Source: Streptomyces sp. PTY087I2
GTDB lineage: Bacteria > Actinomycetota > Actinomycetes > Streptomycetales > Streptomycetaceae
Assembly (NCBI RefSeq): GCF_001687325.1
Contig: NZ_LZRD01000002.1
Location: 310,001 to 374,000, forward strand
DNA: 64,000 nucleotides
Direction: 5' to 3'
Position numbers and translations under genes: made by a program. The notes under the pieces are model-generated. The model was not told the DNA's origin. It did no database searches and saw only the letters and a list, made by a program, of their open reading frames with translations. Of this stretch, positions 52,101 to 60,376 are shown one piece after another. Position 1 is the first letter of the stretch. Each line of letters begins with the position of its first letter.

Positions 52101-53387
52101 ATCGGAGCCAGAGCGCTGCCACAACCGGCTGTGGCGGTGAGCATCCCCAGCCAGCCGAACGAGCCGCTCAGTGTCCGCCTGCGTGCGCAGTAGCTGGCTA
52201 TATCCACGCAGCAGGTATTCCGGTGTGTGGGGCGGCCAGTGCTGCTCATGGAAGGCGTCCGCCCACTCATACAGTCGCTTCCGGTGCCCTGCCAACTCCT
52301 CGTCAGTCAGCAGATCAAGAGCGCTCCGCTGGATCTCCTCGTGGGCCAACACGTAGACGCCCGCAGCCCGGCGACCAGCCTCGCGGGAAGTCCAATGAGG
52401 TGACCGAAACCGGAAGGCGCGCCCGGTGACCGTGCTCAACTCCAACTCCACCAAACGCGAACGTGTACCCGCCAGCGTGGCCAAGTCCGCAGCCGTCAAT
52501 CCGCCGCCGGCCGCCGTCACCAACCCGAGAAGCGCACGTGCCAGGCCACCTGCATTGAGCATGCGCAGCAGACTGTCCTCGGCCTCCCGGCGCACTGCAG
52601 CGGCAAATGACGAAGGAGTCAACCACCGGTCGATAAGGCTTTCCCGCAGTGGGTGGGATACCGGCACATCGTCCGGGACGGGAGGGTGCGGCCGCCCAGC
52701 CACAATCACGCGCATACCGTGCGAAGGCGAGCGCGGCAGTAGAGCGGCAATGCTGTGGCTGTCGGGTCCGGCCAGCACCCCACGGTCCTCATCCAGACCG
52801 TCGACCACGAGCACCAGACGTCGACCACGCATCTTGCAGACTGCAGCGGTACGTGCCATCGCGGCGAGCAGGCTCTCCTCACGCGTGTGCTCGGTAACTG
52901 CCGGCTCCTCCTCGCCCAGCAGCGCGTAGAACTGGCGGTGCACCACCTCGCAAAAGGCGGTGCGGTCGTTCTGCCGGTTCAAGCGCGAGGTGATGAAGAA
53001 CGACACGACGTCGACTTCAGGAGGCGGTGCAAGGACGAATGCTGCCATCAAAGCAGTCTTTCCTGCCCATGCGGGCGCCAGCCACCGCCAATACGCGTGC
53101 ACCCCTGTGTCTACGTCCCCGGGCGCAACGCTGAACGCTGCCATAGCCGCCAGTTCGTCGTGCCGCCCATGAAATTCGGTAGCGGCGAGGGATTCGACCT
53201 GGTAGAGGTAATCGGAACTGGCCACGCGCGGTGGTGCGGCCACCTGATAGACGTTATTGCCATCACCAGTCACGACGACGCCGATGTCCCCGCCAGCCGC
53301 CACCGAGCGAACACCGGTCGCCACAGGGGACCCGCCGACAGGCAGTGCTTCCTGCCGACTCGGACGGCTCCACCATCTACCGACCAC
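49104..53387 (-). CDS. NLR/STAND-like NTPase with long helical-repeat C terminus and N-terminal shared motif
   Basis: A protein of about 1427 residues. Residues 27-42 are RSVAAGGDIGVVVTGD, the motif found twice in the neighbouring membrane protein, followed by GDGNNVYQVA. Then comes a P-loop NTPase: APAWAGKTAL (104-113, a Walker A whose early glycines are replaced), VDVVSFFITSRLNRQNDRTA, and Walker B LVLVVDGLDED (191-201). From about 420 to the end there are many alanine-rich helical pairs of roughly 30-40 residues, TPR-like (LARVATALAESA, AAMARTAAV-type helices, ALTLALPDTFTKDEATASVA), the likely sensor. GTG 53387 has GGGGAG nine bases upstream; GTG 53324 is an alternative. No nuclease or TIR domain is present, so the effector is probably encoded separately. 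Confidence 0.82.
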   Translation of the reverse strand: MVGRWWSRPSRQEALPVGGSPVATGVRSVAAGGDIGVVVTGDGNNVYQVAAPPRVASSDYLYQVESLAATEFHGRHDELAAMAAFSVAPGDVDTGVHAYWRWLAPAWAGKTALMAAFVLAPPPEVDVVSFFITSRLNRQNDRTAFCEVVHRQFYALLGEEEPAVTEHTREESLLAAMARTAAVCKMRGRRLVLVVDGLDEDRGVLAGPDSHSIAALLPRSPSHGMRVIVAGRPHPPVPDDVPVSHPLRESLIDRWLTPSSFAAAVRREAEDSLLRMLNAGGLARALLGLVTAAGGGLTAADLATLAGTRSRLVELELSTVTGRAFRFRSPHWTSREAGRRAAGVYVLAHEEIQRSALDLLTDEELAGHRKRLYEWADAFHEQHWPPHTPEYLLRGYSQLLRTQADTERLVRLAGDAHRHSRLWQRSGSDLDALSELSAAFDGLVASGASDAADVSDAFLLAVRRDALRSRSECIPNALISVWASLGHVRRAISLARARQDELARVQAFTGVVRALAAVGDLPLAAEVADEAARLAGTVARPRSEEAVGCAATMLALANSPERAIDMARTLEPREVRGRVLAQAALAALQSGQRHAGEAIAHAAASSIPDIVPVSAVQTMILEGRYPDALTAARTVGDTDLRAHLLVNTAIAMAKNGQSSDAVPVAEEALSEATDNALAASTAALAQAGEHQRAAELCRSLSDPYAQMTSLARVATALAESATDRSTVVELARESAALADQVAADNLRAHGLTMAAHALALASRHEDAIELLQPLKSHNEREEAVADVVAALAQAADGLGPAARLAHTLSLPRSRSRALAHLADAHMRAGSRQQAEELAREASAATRQGTALGDTHHVGTLSVILAESGAPDLAIEVAQEISDPNRQATTLLKAACGAARCGRPQDGASIARTILDPYRRAQALGWVAAAAARAGSLELASQLLQRLRKLESSSSSQPVVSIDHSKAALVAMAKALTDSGQDDSAIALAATAQHTWIRAEILAAVAKCLVARGEDEKALILMKDFALSPRPSRALAPVAATWARAGSGSRALEAIQALPDSAKQAEALALAAQSLTRTGHLSQHSALARQARTLTDILTAATWPDHMLYERVRVLIRQGRSKLAAAVSQHIADKLLQALAVTPDDRAAKPPAPPLRDPDEEDSDDVLTAEAAFLVELATEEHNHQQAVASAAAALAWTGQHDQARALTLALPDTFTKDEATASVAEAMAAFGHATKGLDLARSLADPLEHSRVLGNITYWTAQRGDYGAAINVAADISHHEQQNWALLSTVELAIERQQYAEAAAAAHALPNSYDQVRALCAISAAARQHGENAYAGQLTGALDSVISNALAAEGRTRSRLGCLKAAIAEGSGDSARGRAAAIEALSLAPWHDSIHAVLRTAPQALQSAVRMVLVESKAAAATFADMP

Positions 53388-54039
53388 GAGTGACCACTCC
53401 CCTCCCCGCCTTGCACCCTGTCTGCTGGCCGCATCGATGCCGACGTAGCGAGCCCTGGCGTGACGTCGCTGACGATGGCCAACGGGACCTGCCGGATGAA
53501 GGACCGGGTGGCCCGTTAGCTTACAGAAGCGATGGGTGCCGTATGGCATGCGTAGGTCGGAGCCGCCCTGGACCGATGCTGAAGTCGCCTCAGGGGTGAC
53601 GGGCCGCCACGCCACAAGCCGATCTCCTCGGTGAGGGAGGAGTTGTGTCTCCGGGTGAGACCGAGCACGACGTGGTGGGACACCTCGCTGAGGTGGCGGT
53701 CACGGCGTACAGAGGGCCGGGGTACCGGCCAGTCTGCCAAGCCGCACTCGTCGGGCCAGGGGTGCCTCGGTACGCAGGTTGCCGTCATTGGTGCGGACCG
53801 GCCAAGGAAGCCCGGTGACGTCATTCATGATCTGGCCACGGGCGCGATGGCACCCGCTAGCCTGCCCGCTCCGCGGGCTCTGCTCACGCACTCGGGGAAC
53901 CGTCACGGAAGTCCCACTTGCATCTGGGGTTGAGCTTTCCGGGCCGGAAGTCATCGCACATATGGCCGGGCTGCCCTTTGTTGTCATACCTCGCGCCTAG
54001 TCTGAGTCACGCGTGTAGGGCTCGGCGCAAGGGGGTTGT
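53388..54039. promoter_or_regulatory. 650-bp divergent region between two NLR-like genes
   Basis: It separates the minus-strand NTPase (start 53387) from the plus-strand nuclease/NB-ARC gene (start 54040), so it should hold both promoters. Short open frames (for example 53631-53933 plus) have no convincing features. I could not identify operator palindromes or reliable -10/-35 boxes by eye. Confidence 0.45.
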
Positions 54040-57000
54040 GTGGCGATCGATGGTGGGCGCGTTGCTGCTCGCGGGTTCCAGTATCAGTACCTGCGTACGG
54101 TAGAGGCTTTGTTGGCTGGCATGCAGCAGGGCGAAGCGACTGCTTGTCGTGTTGAGGGGCCCGGGAATGCGGTGTCTGCCCACCACGTGGATTCGGTCGA
54201 TTTCGATCTGGTCGATGACTCTGGTCGCTCGCTGCTTGCGGTGCAGGTGAAGAGCGCTGGTGCAGGACGGACCGTGAGGGCGCGCGAGGCTGTGTCGGTG
54301 CTGGTTCATCTGGTCACCGGCTTCGAAGCCGACCAGTACCGCTTGATCACGTCCGCTGTCCCGGACGAAGGGTGCCTGCATCTGAGTGAGTTGTTGAAGC
54401 GCCACGGTGGTGACGTTCCGCGTCTCAAGGTGGGGCTTCAGGAGCTTTTGGCACGGGCTCCGGCCGCTTGGGGCCTCTGCCAGGCGTTGTCCGCCGAGCA
54501 CTGGGAGCGCTTGGGACGTTCGGGCATTGAGTTCGATGTCCGCAGTGATGAGCAGTTGCGTGAGGAGCTCCACAATGCGCTGCGCTTGGAGCGCGAGAGG
54601 GCGGGGCGGGGGTTGTCCGGTCAGTCCGGCGGGCTCGTGCTGGGCTGTTTGGTGGCCGAAGTCATGCGTCGGGCGGCTGATCCCGGTCTGGCGCAGTGGG
54701 ATGTGAGTGATTTCCGCCGTTCAGTGCTGGTCGGTGATGAGGAACTGCGCGCGGCTCTGGGGCGGCAGGATCTGGGCATCGTGTTCGGGCAGGCGCCTCC
54801 GGTCCCGGAGGTGGACCGCACGCACCTCGTCGAGAAGGTAGGCGAGGTACTGCTGGTTGGGCACGATTTGGCGCAGGGTGTGCGGACGTGTGTCATCACG
54901 GGTCTGTCGGGTCTGGGTAAATCCAGTCTCGCGGCCGCGTACATCGCGGCTGAAGCTTTCCGCTATGACGCTGTGTTCTGGGTCGACGCCGAGAGCGAAG
55001 AGTCTTTGGCGGCGTCGTTCGTCCGGGTGCTGGCACACCTAACGGGTAGTGCCGAGCAAACGGAGGTGCGGGACCCACGGCTGGTCTGCGAGCGGGTTCA
55101 CGCCGAACTGCAGTCGCTACCCGGGCGTTGGCTCATGGTTCTTGACGACGCAAGCGCGTCCGTTGCCGGCGCATGGGTACCCCGGCGGGGGCACGGCCGG
55201 GTCATCGTGACGGCGCTGGGTGGTCACTGGCCGAGGGTGGATGGGCGCATCGATCTGGAACCGATGAGCCGCGAGGAAGCACTTGAGCTGCTGCAGCTGC
55301 GGCTGTCGGTCGGTGTACAGGAGGCTACCGAGCATGCGTCGGCACTGTCCCGGCTGGCGGACGTCTTGGAGAACTGGCCATTGGCGATCGAGGTGGCGTG
55401 TGGCTATCTGGTCAGCTGCGGGGTCGGCGTCGAGCGGATCGCTGCTTATACGGAGACTCTGGTGCACCGTGCTGCCGACGATGAACAGTCGGTGCCTGCC
55501 GGTTATCCGCGGACTCTGGCCGCAGCGGTCGAGCTGACCATGGAGCGCCTCATGAGCAGTGCGCAAGGACGTGGCCTGCAGCAACCGACTCTGGACACGG
55601 TGGCTGCGCTGTGCTGGCTCGCACCGCGCCGGGCGCCGGTGCATCTTGCTGCAGCATGCGCGTTCTACGAGCCCGAAAACATGCCGCCGTCTCCCGGATG
55701 GCTGGTCCTCGATGAGGCCCGGGTACCGATACGAGAGGTCATGCGCGAGCTGCTTAATGTCTCCCTCGTACGGTGGGACGAGCCGCTGCCATCCCGGCGC
55801 GAGCCGTTTCCCGGAAGCGATGACACCGTGTCGATGAACGCGGTCCTGCAGCAGATCATCCCCCGGTATCTGAGAATGACCGGGGCAGAGGTGACGGCCG
55901 CATTGTCGGTTCTGGCCTTCCACACAGACCGCTGGCTGCGTGGAGCTCTGCTGACCGGTCAGGCGGAGCGGAGCTGGGAACTGGCCCAGCACGCTACTAA
56001 CCTTGTTGGGCACATCCGCTCGGCAGGAACAGCGGATACGTTCACCGCTCTGCTCATGGGCAATCTTGCCGCGTTCCATCAGGCCCATGGCCAGTACGAG
56101 TCCGCGCAGGGGCTGCTGCAACTGGAACTCGAATGGCTGGTGCAAGCCGGCAACCCGGACCAAGGGATGGCCGCCCAGGCGCGCACGTCACTCGCCCACC
56201 TCGTTCAGCTACGCAACCAGGAGAGCGCCGCCGTTTGCATGGCCAGCTACCTGGGCCCTGTACTGGTCTATCTGCGTAGGCTTGACGGCCACCTGCACGA
56301 TAACGTCGCCGACCTGCCGGCCCAAGCGTCCCTGATCCTTGAGATGCAGTTGCGCAGAGGAGCCGACCCTCGGTTGGAGGAGCTGCTGAATGAGTTTCGT
56401 TCCCTTGCCGAGGGCCTCCCCCGACCCGATAGGGAGCAGAAGGCGCAGGACCTCCTGGCGATTGAGGATCTGATCCGGCAGGGAGAAGCCGAGCGCGCCG
56501 AGCGCGCCGCCGCCGAGGGCCTGGCGCGATCCGTCGATCCGTGGGCTTCGAGCACAGCCGACTTCAGACGCCTCTTGGTCGAGGCGCTGGTGCTGCAAGA
56601 CAGATGGGCCGAGGCTGATGCTGCCTTCACCGACTTCCTGCCTTATGCCGGTCCTCACACCCTCCACGGGTTTGCCGTGCACCACCTAGTGCACAACGTC
56701 GGCTGCCAGTGCGCATGGAAATGGGTGGTGACCGGGGAACAGCGTGCCGTGCAGTTGCTGGGACGACTGTTGAAAGAGACTCGCATCACCGACAATCCAG
56801 CGTACGAGACGGACAGCGACGAGGCCCGATTCATCCTTCTGCAGGCGGCCTACGACGGCTGGCGCGCCGTGCACGAGGACGCAAACGACGCGGCACCCCT
56901 TCAGTTGCTTTCCCGCCTGCGGGACAAGACGTTTACCGACCCACATGACCCCGGGAGTGTGTGGGAAAGGATCTTCCAGGGATTGATACCGCGGTTGTCG

Positions 57001-57741
57001 GCTGTTGCGGGCGAGACCACACACCGCCTCCAGCAGGAGGCCGGCGAAGCCGTGCTTAGCGAGTTCTCGCCGATGCTGCAGGCCGATGAGAACCTGCGCG
57101 CAGTGTACGAGGAGGCAGGCTGTTTCTCGGTGCTGTCCCTGTCTACGGACCCCGTCTACGGGTTCCTCGCTGGCCGCTCCACTGCGGACATCCTCCTTCC
57201 GGAAATTCAGAAGCTGTTGCCAGCGTCGAGGGCCTTGGTCCTCCTGCAGCCTCATCAGATGCTCGGCGCCACCTCGTCCGAGAGCGGTGAGTCAGTCGAG
57301 CTGCAGATCCACCGGGCCTGCGCCAAGGGGCTGCGTCGCCTGGTGGGGCCGCAGCCGACCATTCCCTCACTGGAGCACCTCACGCTCACTGTGGCGGGCC
57401 GAAGGCTGACCCTCGAGCATGACGATGGCACCGTCATTGCCCGCGCCAATGCGACGGCATCAGGCTGGTGGCGGCAGGCAGCCCGCGACCGTGGCAGCGC
57501 GCTCGTGCTGTATGGCTACGGCCTGGCTCTCCATGACTTGCCCGCGCACCGGCAACTCATGACGGCCCCTGCAGAGGTACACCGCCGAGTCGCCGAGGCG
57601 AGCGACAGCGGGTTGCTCGCCGCAGCCCTGGTCTCCGTGCGCCTACAACCTGGCCCGACCATTCCGAAGAACGCCGCAACGGCAGCCCGCAGACAGCCTT
57701 GGCGGTCTACCCGTGCTCGGCGGAAAGGGCGCCGCAGGTAG
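54040..57741 (+). CDS. NLR-like protein: PD-(D/E)XK-like nuclease domain, NB-ARC NTPase, helical repeats
   Basis: A 1233-residue protein. The N-terminal 200 residues begin AARGFQYQYLRTVEALLAGM and carry DSVDFDLVDD (D54, D56) and LLAVQVKS (Q69, K71), the layout of Cap4/Mrr-like PD-(D/E)XK endonucleases with a Q-x-K variant. The NB-ARC core has the P-loop GLSGLGKSS (about 288-296), the hydrophobic aspartate strand WLMVLDDAS (about 362-371), the sensor-like RVIVTALGGHW and GLPL-like motif WPLAIEVACGYL. From about 640 there are helical repeats. The design matches bacterial antiphage NLR/Avs-type proteins in which ligand sensing by the C terminus triggers DNA cutting. GTG 54040 follows AAGGGGG by 4 bases. 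A second function of the last 250 residues (LVLLQPHQMLG region) is not clear. Confidence 0.85.
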   Translation: MAIDGGRVAARGFQYQYLRTVEALLAGMQQGEATACRVEGPGNAVSAHHVDSVDFDLVDDSGRSLLAVQVKSAGAGRTVRAREAVSVLVHLVTGFEADQYRLITSAVPDEGCLHLSELLKRHGGDVPRLKVGLQELLARAPAAWGLCQALSAEHWERLGRSGIEFDVRSDEQLREELHNALRLERERAGRGLSGQSGGLVLGCLVAEVMRRAADPGLAQWDVSDFRRSVLVGDEELRAALGRQDLGIVFGQAPPVPEVDRTHLVEKVGEVLLVGHDLAQGVRTCVITGLSGLGKSSLAAAYIAAEAFRYDAVFWVDAESEESLAASFVRVLAHLTGSAEQTEVRDPRLVCERVHAELQSLPGRWLMVLDDASASVAGAWVPRRGHGRVIVTALGGHWPRVDGRIDLEPMSREEALELLQLRLSVGVQEATEHASALSRLADVLENWPLAIEVACGYLVSCGVGVERIAAYTETLVHRAADDEQSVPAGYPRTLAAAVELTMERLMSSAQGRGLQQPTLDTVAALCWLAPRRAPVHLAAACAFYEPENMPPSPGWLVLDEARVPIREVMRELLNVSLVRWDEPLPSRREPFPGSDDTVSMNAVLQQIIPRYLRMTGAEVTAALSVLAFHTDRWLRGALLTGQAERSWELAQHATNLVGHIRSAGTADTFTALLMGNLAAFHQAHGQYESAQGLLQLELEWLVQAGNPDQGMAAQARTSLAHLVQLRNQESAAVCMASYLGPVLVYLRRLDGHLHDNVADLPAQASLILEMQLRRGADPRLEELLNEFRSLAEGLPRPDREQKAQDLLAIEDLIRQGEAERAERAAAEGLARSVDPWASSTADFRRLLVEALVLQDRWAEADAAFTDFLPYAGPHTLHGFAVHHLVHNVGCQCAWKWVVTGEQRAVQLLGRLLKETRITDNPAYETDSDEARFILLQAAYDGWRAVHEDANDAAPLQLLSRLRDKTFTDPHDPGSVWERIFQGLIPRLSAVAGETTHRLQQEAGEAVLSEFSPMLQADENLRAVYEEAGCFSVLSLSTDPVYGFLAGRSTADILLPEIQKLLPASRALVLLQPHQMLGATSSESGESVELQIHRACAKGLRRLVGPQPTIPSLEHLTLTVAGRRLTLEHDDGTVIARANATASGWWRQAARDRGSALVLYGYGLALHDLPAHRQLMTAPAEVHRRVAEASDSGLLAAALVSVRLQPGPTIPKNAATAARRQPWRSTRARRKGRRR

Positions 57742-58049
57742 ATCATCTGCGTCTTGCAGGCGAGGGAGATAGAAGGTGGCAACAGCCGGGGCTAGTCTGG
57801 TGCGACCATCAGGACGTTCTGGCCGCGGCCAGCCCGGCTTCGGAAACGGGGTCGGCCTTGGCTGCCCATCCGCTGAACCCGCGCAACCCCTGACTCCCGA
57901 GCCAGCCACGACACCTCGACTGCTCATTGCGCCGCTGCTGCCCGAGCTACTGCTGAGGCTGGTGGAGGGACGGTCGTGAGTGCCTGGCTGTGGGGCCCCG
58001 CGCGTCCATCCTGTTCGGTCTCCACCGACAGCCAATGGGAGCACCGTCC

Positions 58050-58416
58050 CACGGACTATACGCCGCGGCCGGGGGCGTGGCCAGACATTCACATGACGCC
58101 AGCTGAGGGGGTGCAGGCTCACCTTGACCTGCAAGGAGGTCAGCCGGGCGGTGTTCTGCTCCCGATCCACTGGGGCACGTTCAACCTGGCTCTGCACGCG
58201 TGGGCGGAGCCGCGGGAGTGGACGAAGTACGAGGCCGGTCAGGCGGTGGCGTTCCCTCGGCCTGGCGAGCCGTTCGAGGCTGCGGGGAAGCTGCCTGTGG
58301 AGCCGTGGTGGCGGGCTGTGTCCCATCCGATCACGCATCCGTGGCGTCGCCCCCGACCTACGGAGGTCGTTGCCGAGTCGCGCAGCGACGATCTCGATCT
58401 CACGGGCGAGCGGTGA
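58050..58416 (+). pseudogene. C-terminal fragment of the MBL hydrolase (second copy)
   Basis: From CACGGACTATAC at 58050 the sequence matches the last 124 codons of the gene at 39903, reading TDYTPRPGAWPDIHMTP and then to the stop at 58416. The catalytic HxHxDH part is missing; the frame upstream (open from GTG 57976) has unrelated residues. It could be translated as a 146-residue protein but cannot be an active hydrolase. It probably marks a recombination boundary of the accessory cassette to its left. Confidence 0.85.
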
Positions 58417-58613
58417 CGTCGGTCGGTGACGACCTTGCCGAGGTCGCGCGGATGCTGGAGCGTCGGCCGTTCGAGGGGCGTGACCGTGTGCTGCGGGCAT
58501 TTGACGGGGAACCCCGCAGGGAGCGAGCGGCCGTCGTCCAGCAGTTCAGGCCCTTGCCGACCTCGCAGGGGCCGTCCCGAGTTGTGGTCCGAACGCGCAT
58601 CGTCAACTGCTGA
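58413..58613 (+). CDS. 66-residue protein, second copy of the MBL-coupled small gene
   Basis: Exactly the length of the protein at 41141 and aligning without gaps: MTSVGDDLAEVARMLERR, then DGEPRRE and FRPLPTSQGPSRVVVRTRIV. GTG 58413 overlaps the stop of the MBL fragment (GTGA), so the original coupling is kept although the hydrolase is lost. The intact frame suggests recent origin or some retained function. Confidence 0.65.
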   Translation: MTSVGDDLAEVARMLERRPFEGRDRVLRAFDGEPRRERAAVVQQFRPLPTSQGPSRVVVRTRIVNC

Positions 58614-58750
58614 GCTGCAGTTTCGTACGGATCTTCTGGATGCTTGGCGGTTCGTGGGTGTCGGGATGTGCCCCTTCTTGCAGTCGACCGGCGGAGGCGG
58701 TCGGGCAAGGCATGATCGAGTCTCTGGGGATTCGATGGTGGGGGTGTGAT

Positions 58751-59782
58751 GTGAGGGATTGGCGGACCGATCCGACGTTCGCGATGTGCCGAGCGCTGGT
58801 GGACAGAGCAGATCTGGCGTCGTTCGTGGGTGGCGCGTTCGATGTGCGGGCGGTGGTGGCCGGCATCCAGTCTGGTGCCCACAGCACGTTGCTCCTCGAC
58901 GCCGTCCCGTGGGGGAACTTCCCTCATGGCGACGACGCCCGGGAGGCCGTTCACCTGCTGTGCGCCGACGAGGACCCCGCTAGCCACGCGACGGGCGTGC
59001 TGGGGGGCCTGTGTGCCAACGATAGCCGGGCCGCCGCCGCGCTCGCCGTACCGTTCCTGATCCCCATCGCCGCCGATGCCCATCACGCACACCGTGCCGC
59101 TGCCCTCGCCGTGCTTTCCGGTCCGGCCCGAGCTCGGCACTTTGGCGTCGCCTCCCGCGATGAACTCCTGCTCCACCGCAACGATCCTCGGCGCCACGCC
59201 CCCGGCGACTATGACGACTACGGCGTCGAGGTGACCGGCTACCCGGCAGGCTGGTCGGTGGCCGCCGCCCGAGCCGCGATCACCGCCGGAACACCCGTAC
59301 TCCTGCCGCTTCTCAACGACTCCGACCCCACCATCCGTATCGACGCCGCATACGCTCTGGCCACCGCCGCCGACCCCGACCACATGGTCCGAATCGCCCT
59401 TGCCACCAGGTTCGCCACCGAGCATGACGCCATGGTCCGCGCCGCCCTGCTCCTCGCCGTCGCCGAGACCGCTCGAGCTCACGTACAGCCGCCGGCCATC
59501 TCGTGGTTCCGCGAGCGGTGGCAAGACCGGACAGAGGCCCCCGAAGTCCGCCTGACCGCGACAATCGGCTGGCTCTGCCTCACGGACGAACCCGCACCCG
59601 AGGACCTGCACCAGACCATCGACACCTTCGCCACAGAAGAACGCGCGCACGCCATGGACACCCTGCCGTGGATGTACGCCGCCGCCGGAACCGGTGAACC
59701 GGGACTCTCGCGCTGTATCCGCTGCATGATCCACCCCGAAAAGCCCGAACCGTTCGACGACACCTGGACCTTCTTGCTCTGA
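58751..59782 (+). CDS. HEAT-repeat-like protein, sole gene of the small cassette
   Basis: A protein of about 343 residues made of alanine-rich helical repeats: HRAAALAVLSGPARARHFG, LLPLLNDSDPTIRIDAAYAL, VRAALLLAVAETARAH and VRLTATIGWLCLTD. The spacing and the DP.IR.DAA pattern are those of HEAT repeats, which mediate protein contacts. I start at GTG 58751 (VRDWRTDPTFAMCRAL) after a GGTGGGGG run; the frame is open further upstream, so this is uncertain. It lies between the second and third copies of the MBL/66-residue module. No catalytic motif is visible. Confidence 0.68.
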   Translation: MRDWRTDPTFAMCRALVDRADLASFVGGAFDVRAVVAGIQSGAHSTLLLDAVPWGNFPHGDDAREAVHLLCADEDPASHATGVLGGLCANDSRAAAALAVPFLIPIAADAHHAHRAAALAVLSGPARARHFGVASRDELLLHRNDPRRHAPGDYDDYGVEVTGYPAGWSVAAARAAITAGTPVLLPLLNDSDPTIRIDAAYALATAADPDHMVRIALATRFATEHDAMVRAALLLAVAETARAHVQPPAISWFRERWQDRTEAPEVRLTATIGWLCLTDEPAPEDLHQTIDTFATEERAHAMDTLPWMYAAAGTGEPGLSRCIRCMIHPEKPEPFDDTWTFLL

Positions 59783-59838
59783 GCGACCGGCCTCGGCCCC
59801 GCTTGCGCATCGAAGTTGTCTACCGGGGCCGGGGAGGG

Positions 59839-60196
59839 TTCCCGCGTCCGGGCGAGCCGTTCGAGCCTCGGGGAAGCTGCCAGAGAAGCCGTGGTGGCGG
59901 GCTGTGTCCCATCCGATCGCTCACCCGTGGCGTAGGCCCCAACCGGTCGAGGCTCCTGCCGAAGTCCCCAAGCGTGATCTCGACCTTGGGTGGTCGGTGA
60001 CGGCGAGCGAGGATGACCTCGATGGGATCGTGCGCCTACTGGCCCGTCTTCCGGGCGAGGAGCGCGACCGCTTGGTGCGTGCGCTGGACGGTGCGCCTCG
60101 CCGGGAGTGTTCGGCAGGTGCCCAGCAGTTCAGGCCCTTGCCGACGTTAGAGGGCCGCACCCAGTTGTTGTCCGAACACGCATCATGGGCAGCTGA
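59839..60196 (+). pseudogene. Decayed third copy of the MBL 3'-end / 66-residue module
   Basis: Recognisable pieces are PRPGEPFEPRG (frame of 59803), then after a frameshift SHPIAHPWRRPQPVEAPAEV and KRDLDLGW, then VTASEDDLDGIVRLLARLPG with DGAPRRE and QQFRPLPT. A two-base loss at the junction removes the hydrolase stop, fusing it in frame with the small gene, and a further one-base change garbles its last residues. It is not functional. It marks the right end of the HEAT-protein cassette. Confidence 0.8.
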
Positions 60197-60343
60197 GACA
60201 GCGGGCGCGCGGAGCTGCCGATCATCTTGGCTGTGTCGGCAGGGTTCTCGGTCTCCTCGGCAGAAGCGAGGGACGTGAGCAGGCCAAAGTCAATGGTCCC
60301 CCCCAGCGGGGCGGGTGTAGGAAGATTCGGTACAGGGAAACGG

Positions 60344-60368
60344 GAAAGCCCCGGCGGGGTGCCGGGGC
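60344..60368 (-). terminator. Terminator after the HEPN-like gene
   Basis: GCCCCGGC at 60348-60355 pairs with GCCGGGGC at 60361-60368 around a 5-base loop. Read on the minus strand it is followed by TTTCCCGTTTC. It begins 9 bp after the stop codon at 60377. Confidence 0.75.
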
Positions 60369-60376
60369 GCGGTGCG

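Noticed and set aside
53631-53933. 100-codon plus-strand frame between the two NLR-like genes
   Set aside because: Composition and lack of any start signal or similarity suggest non-coding promoter DNA.
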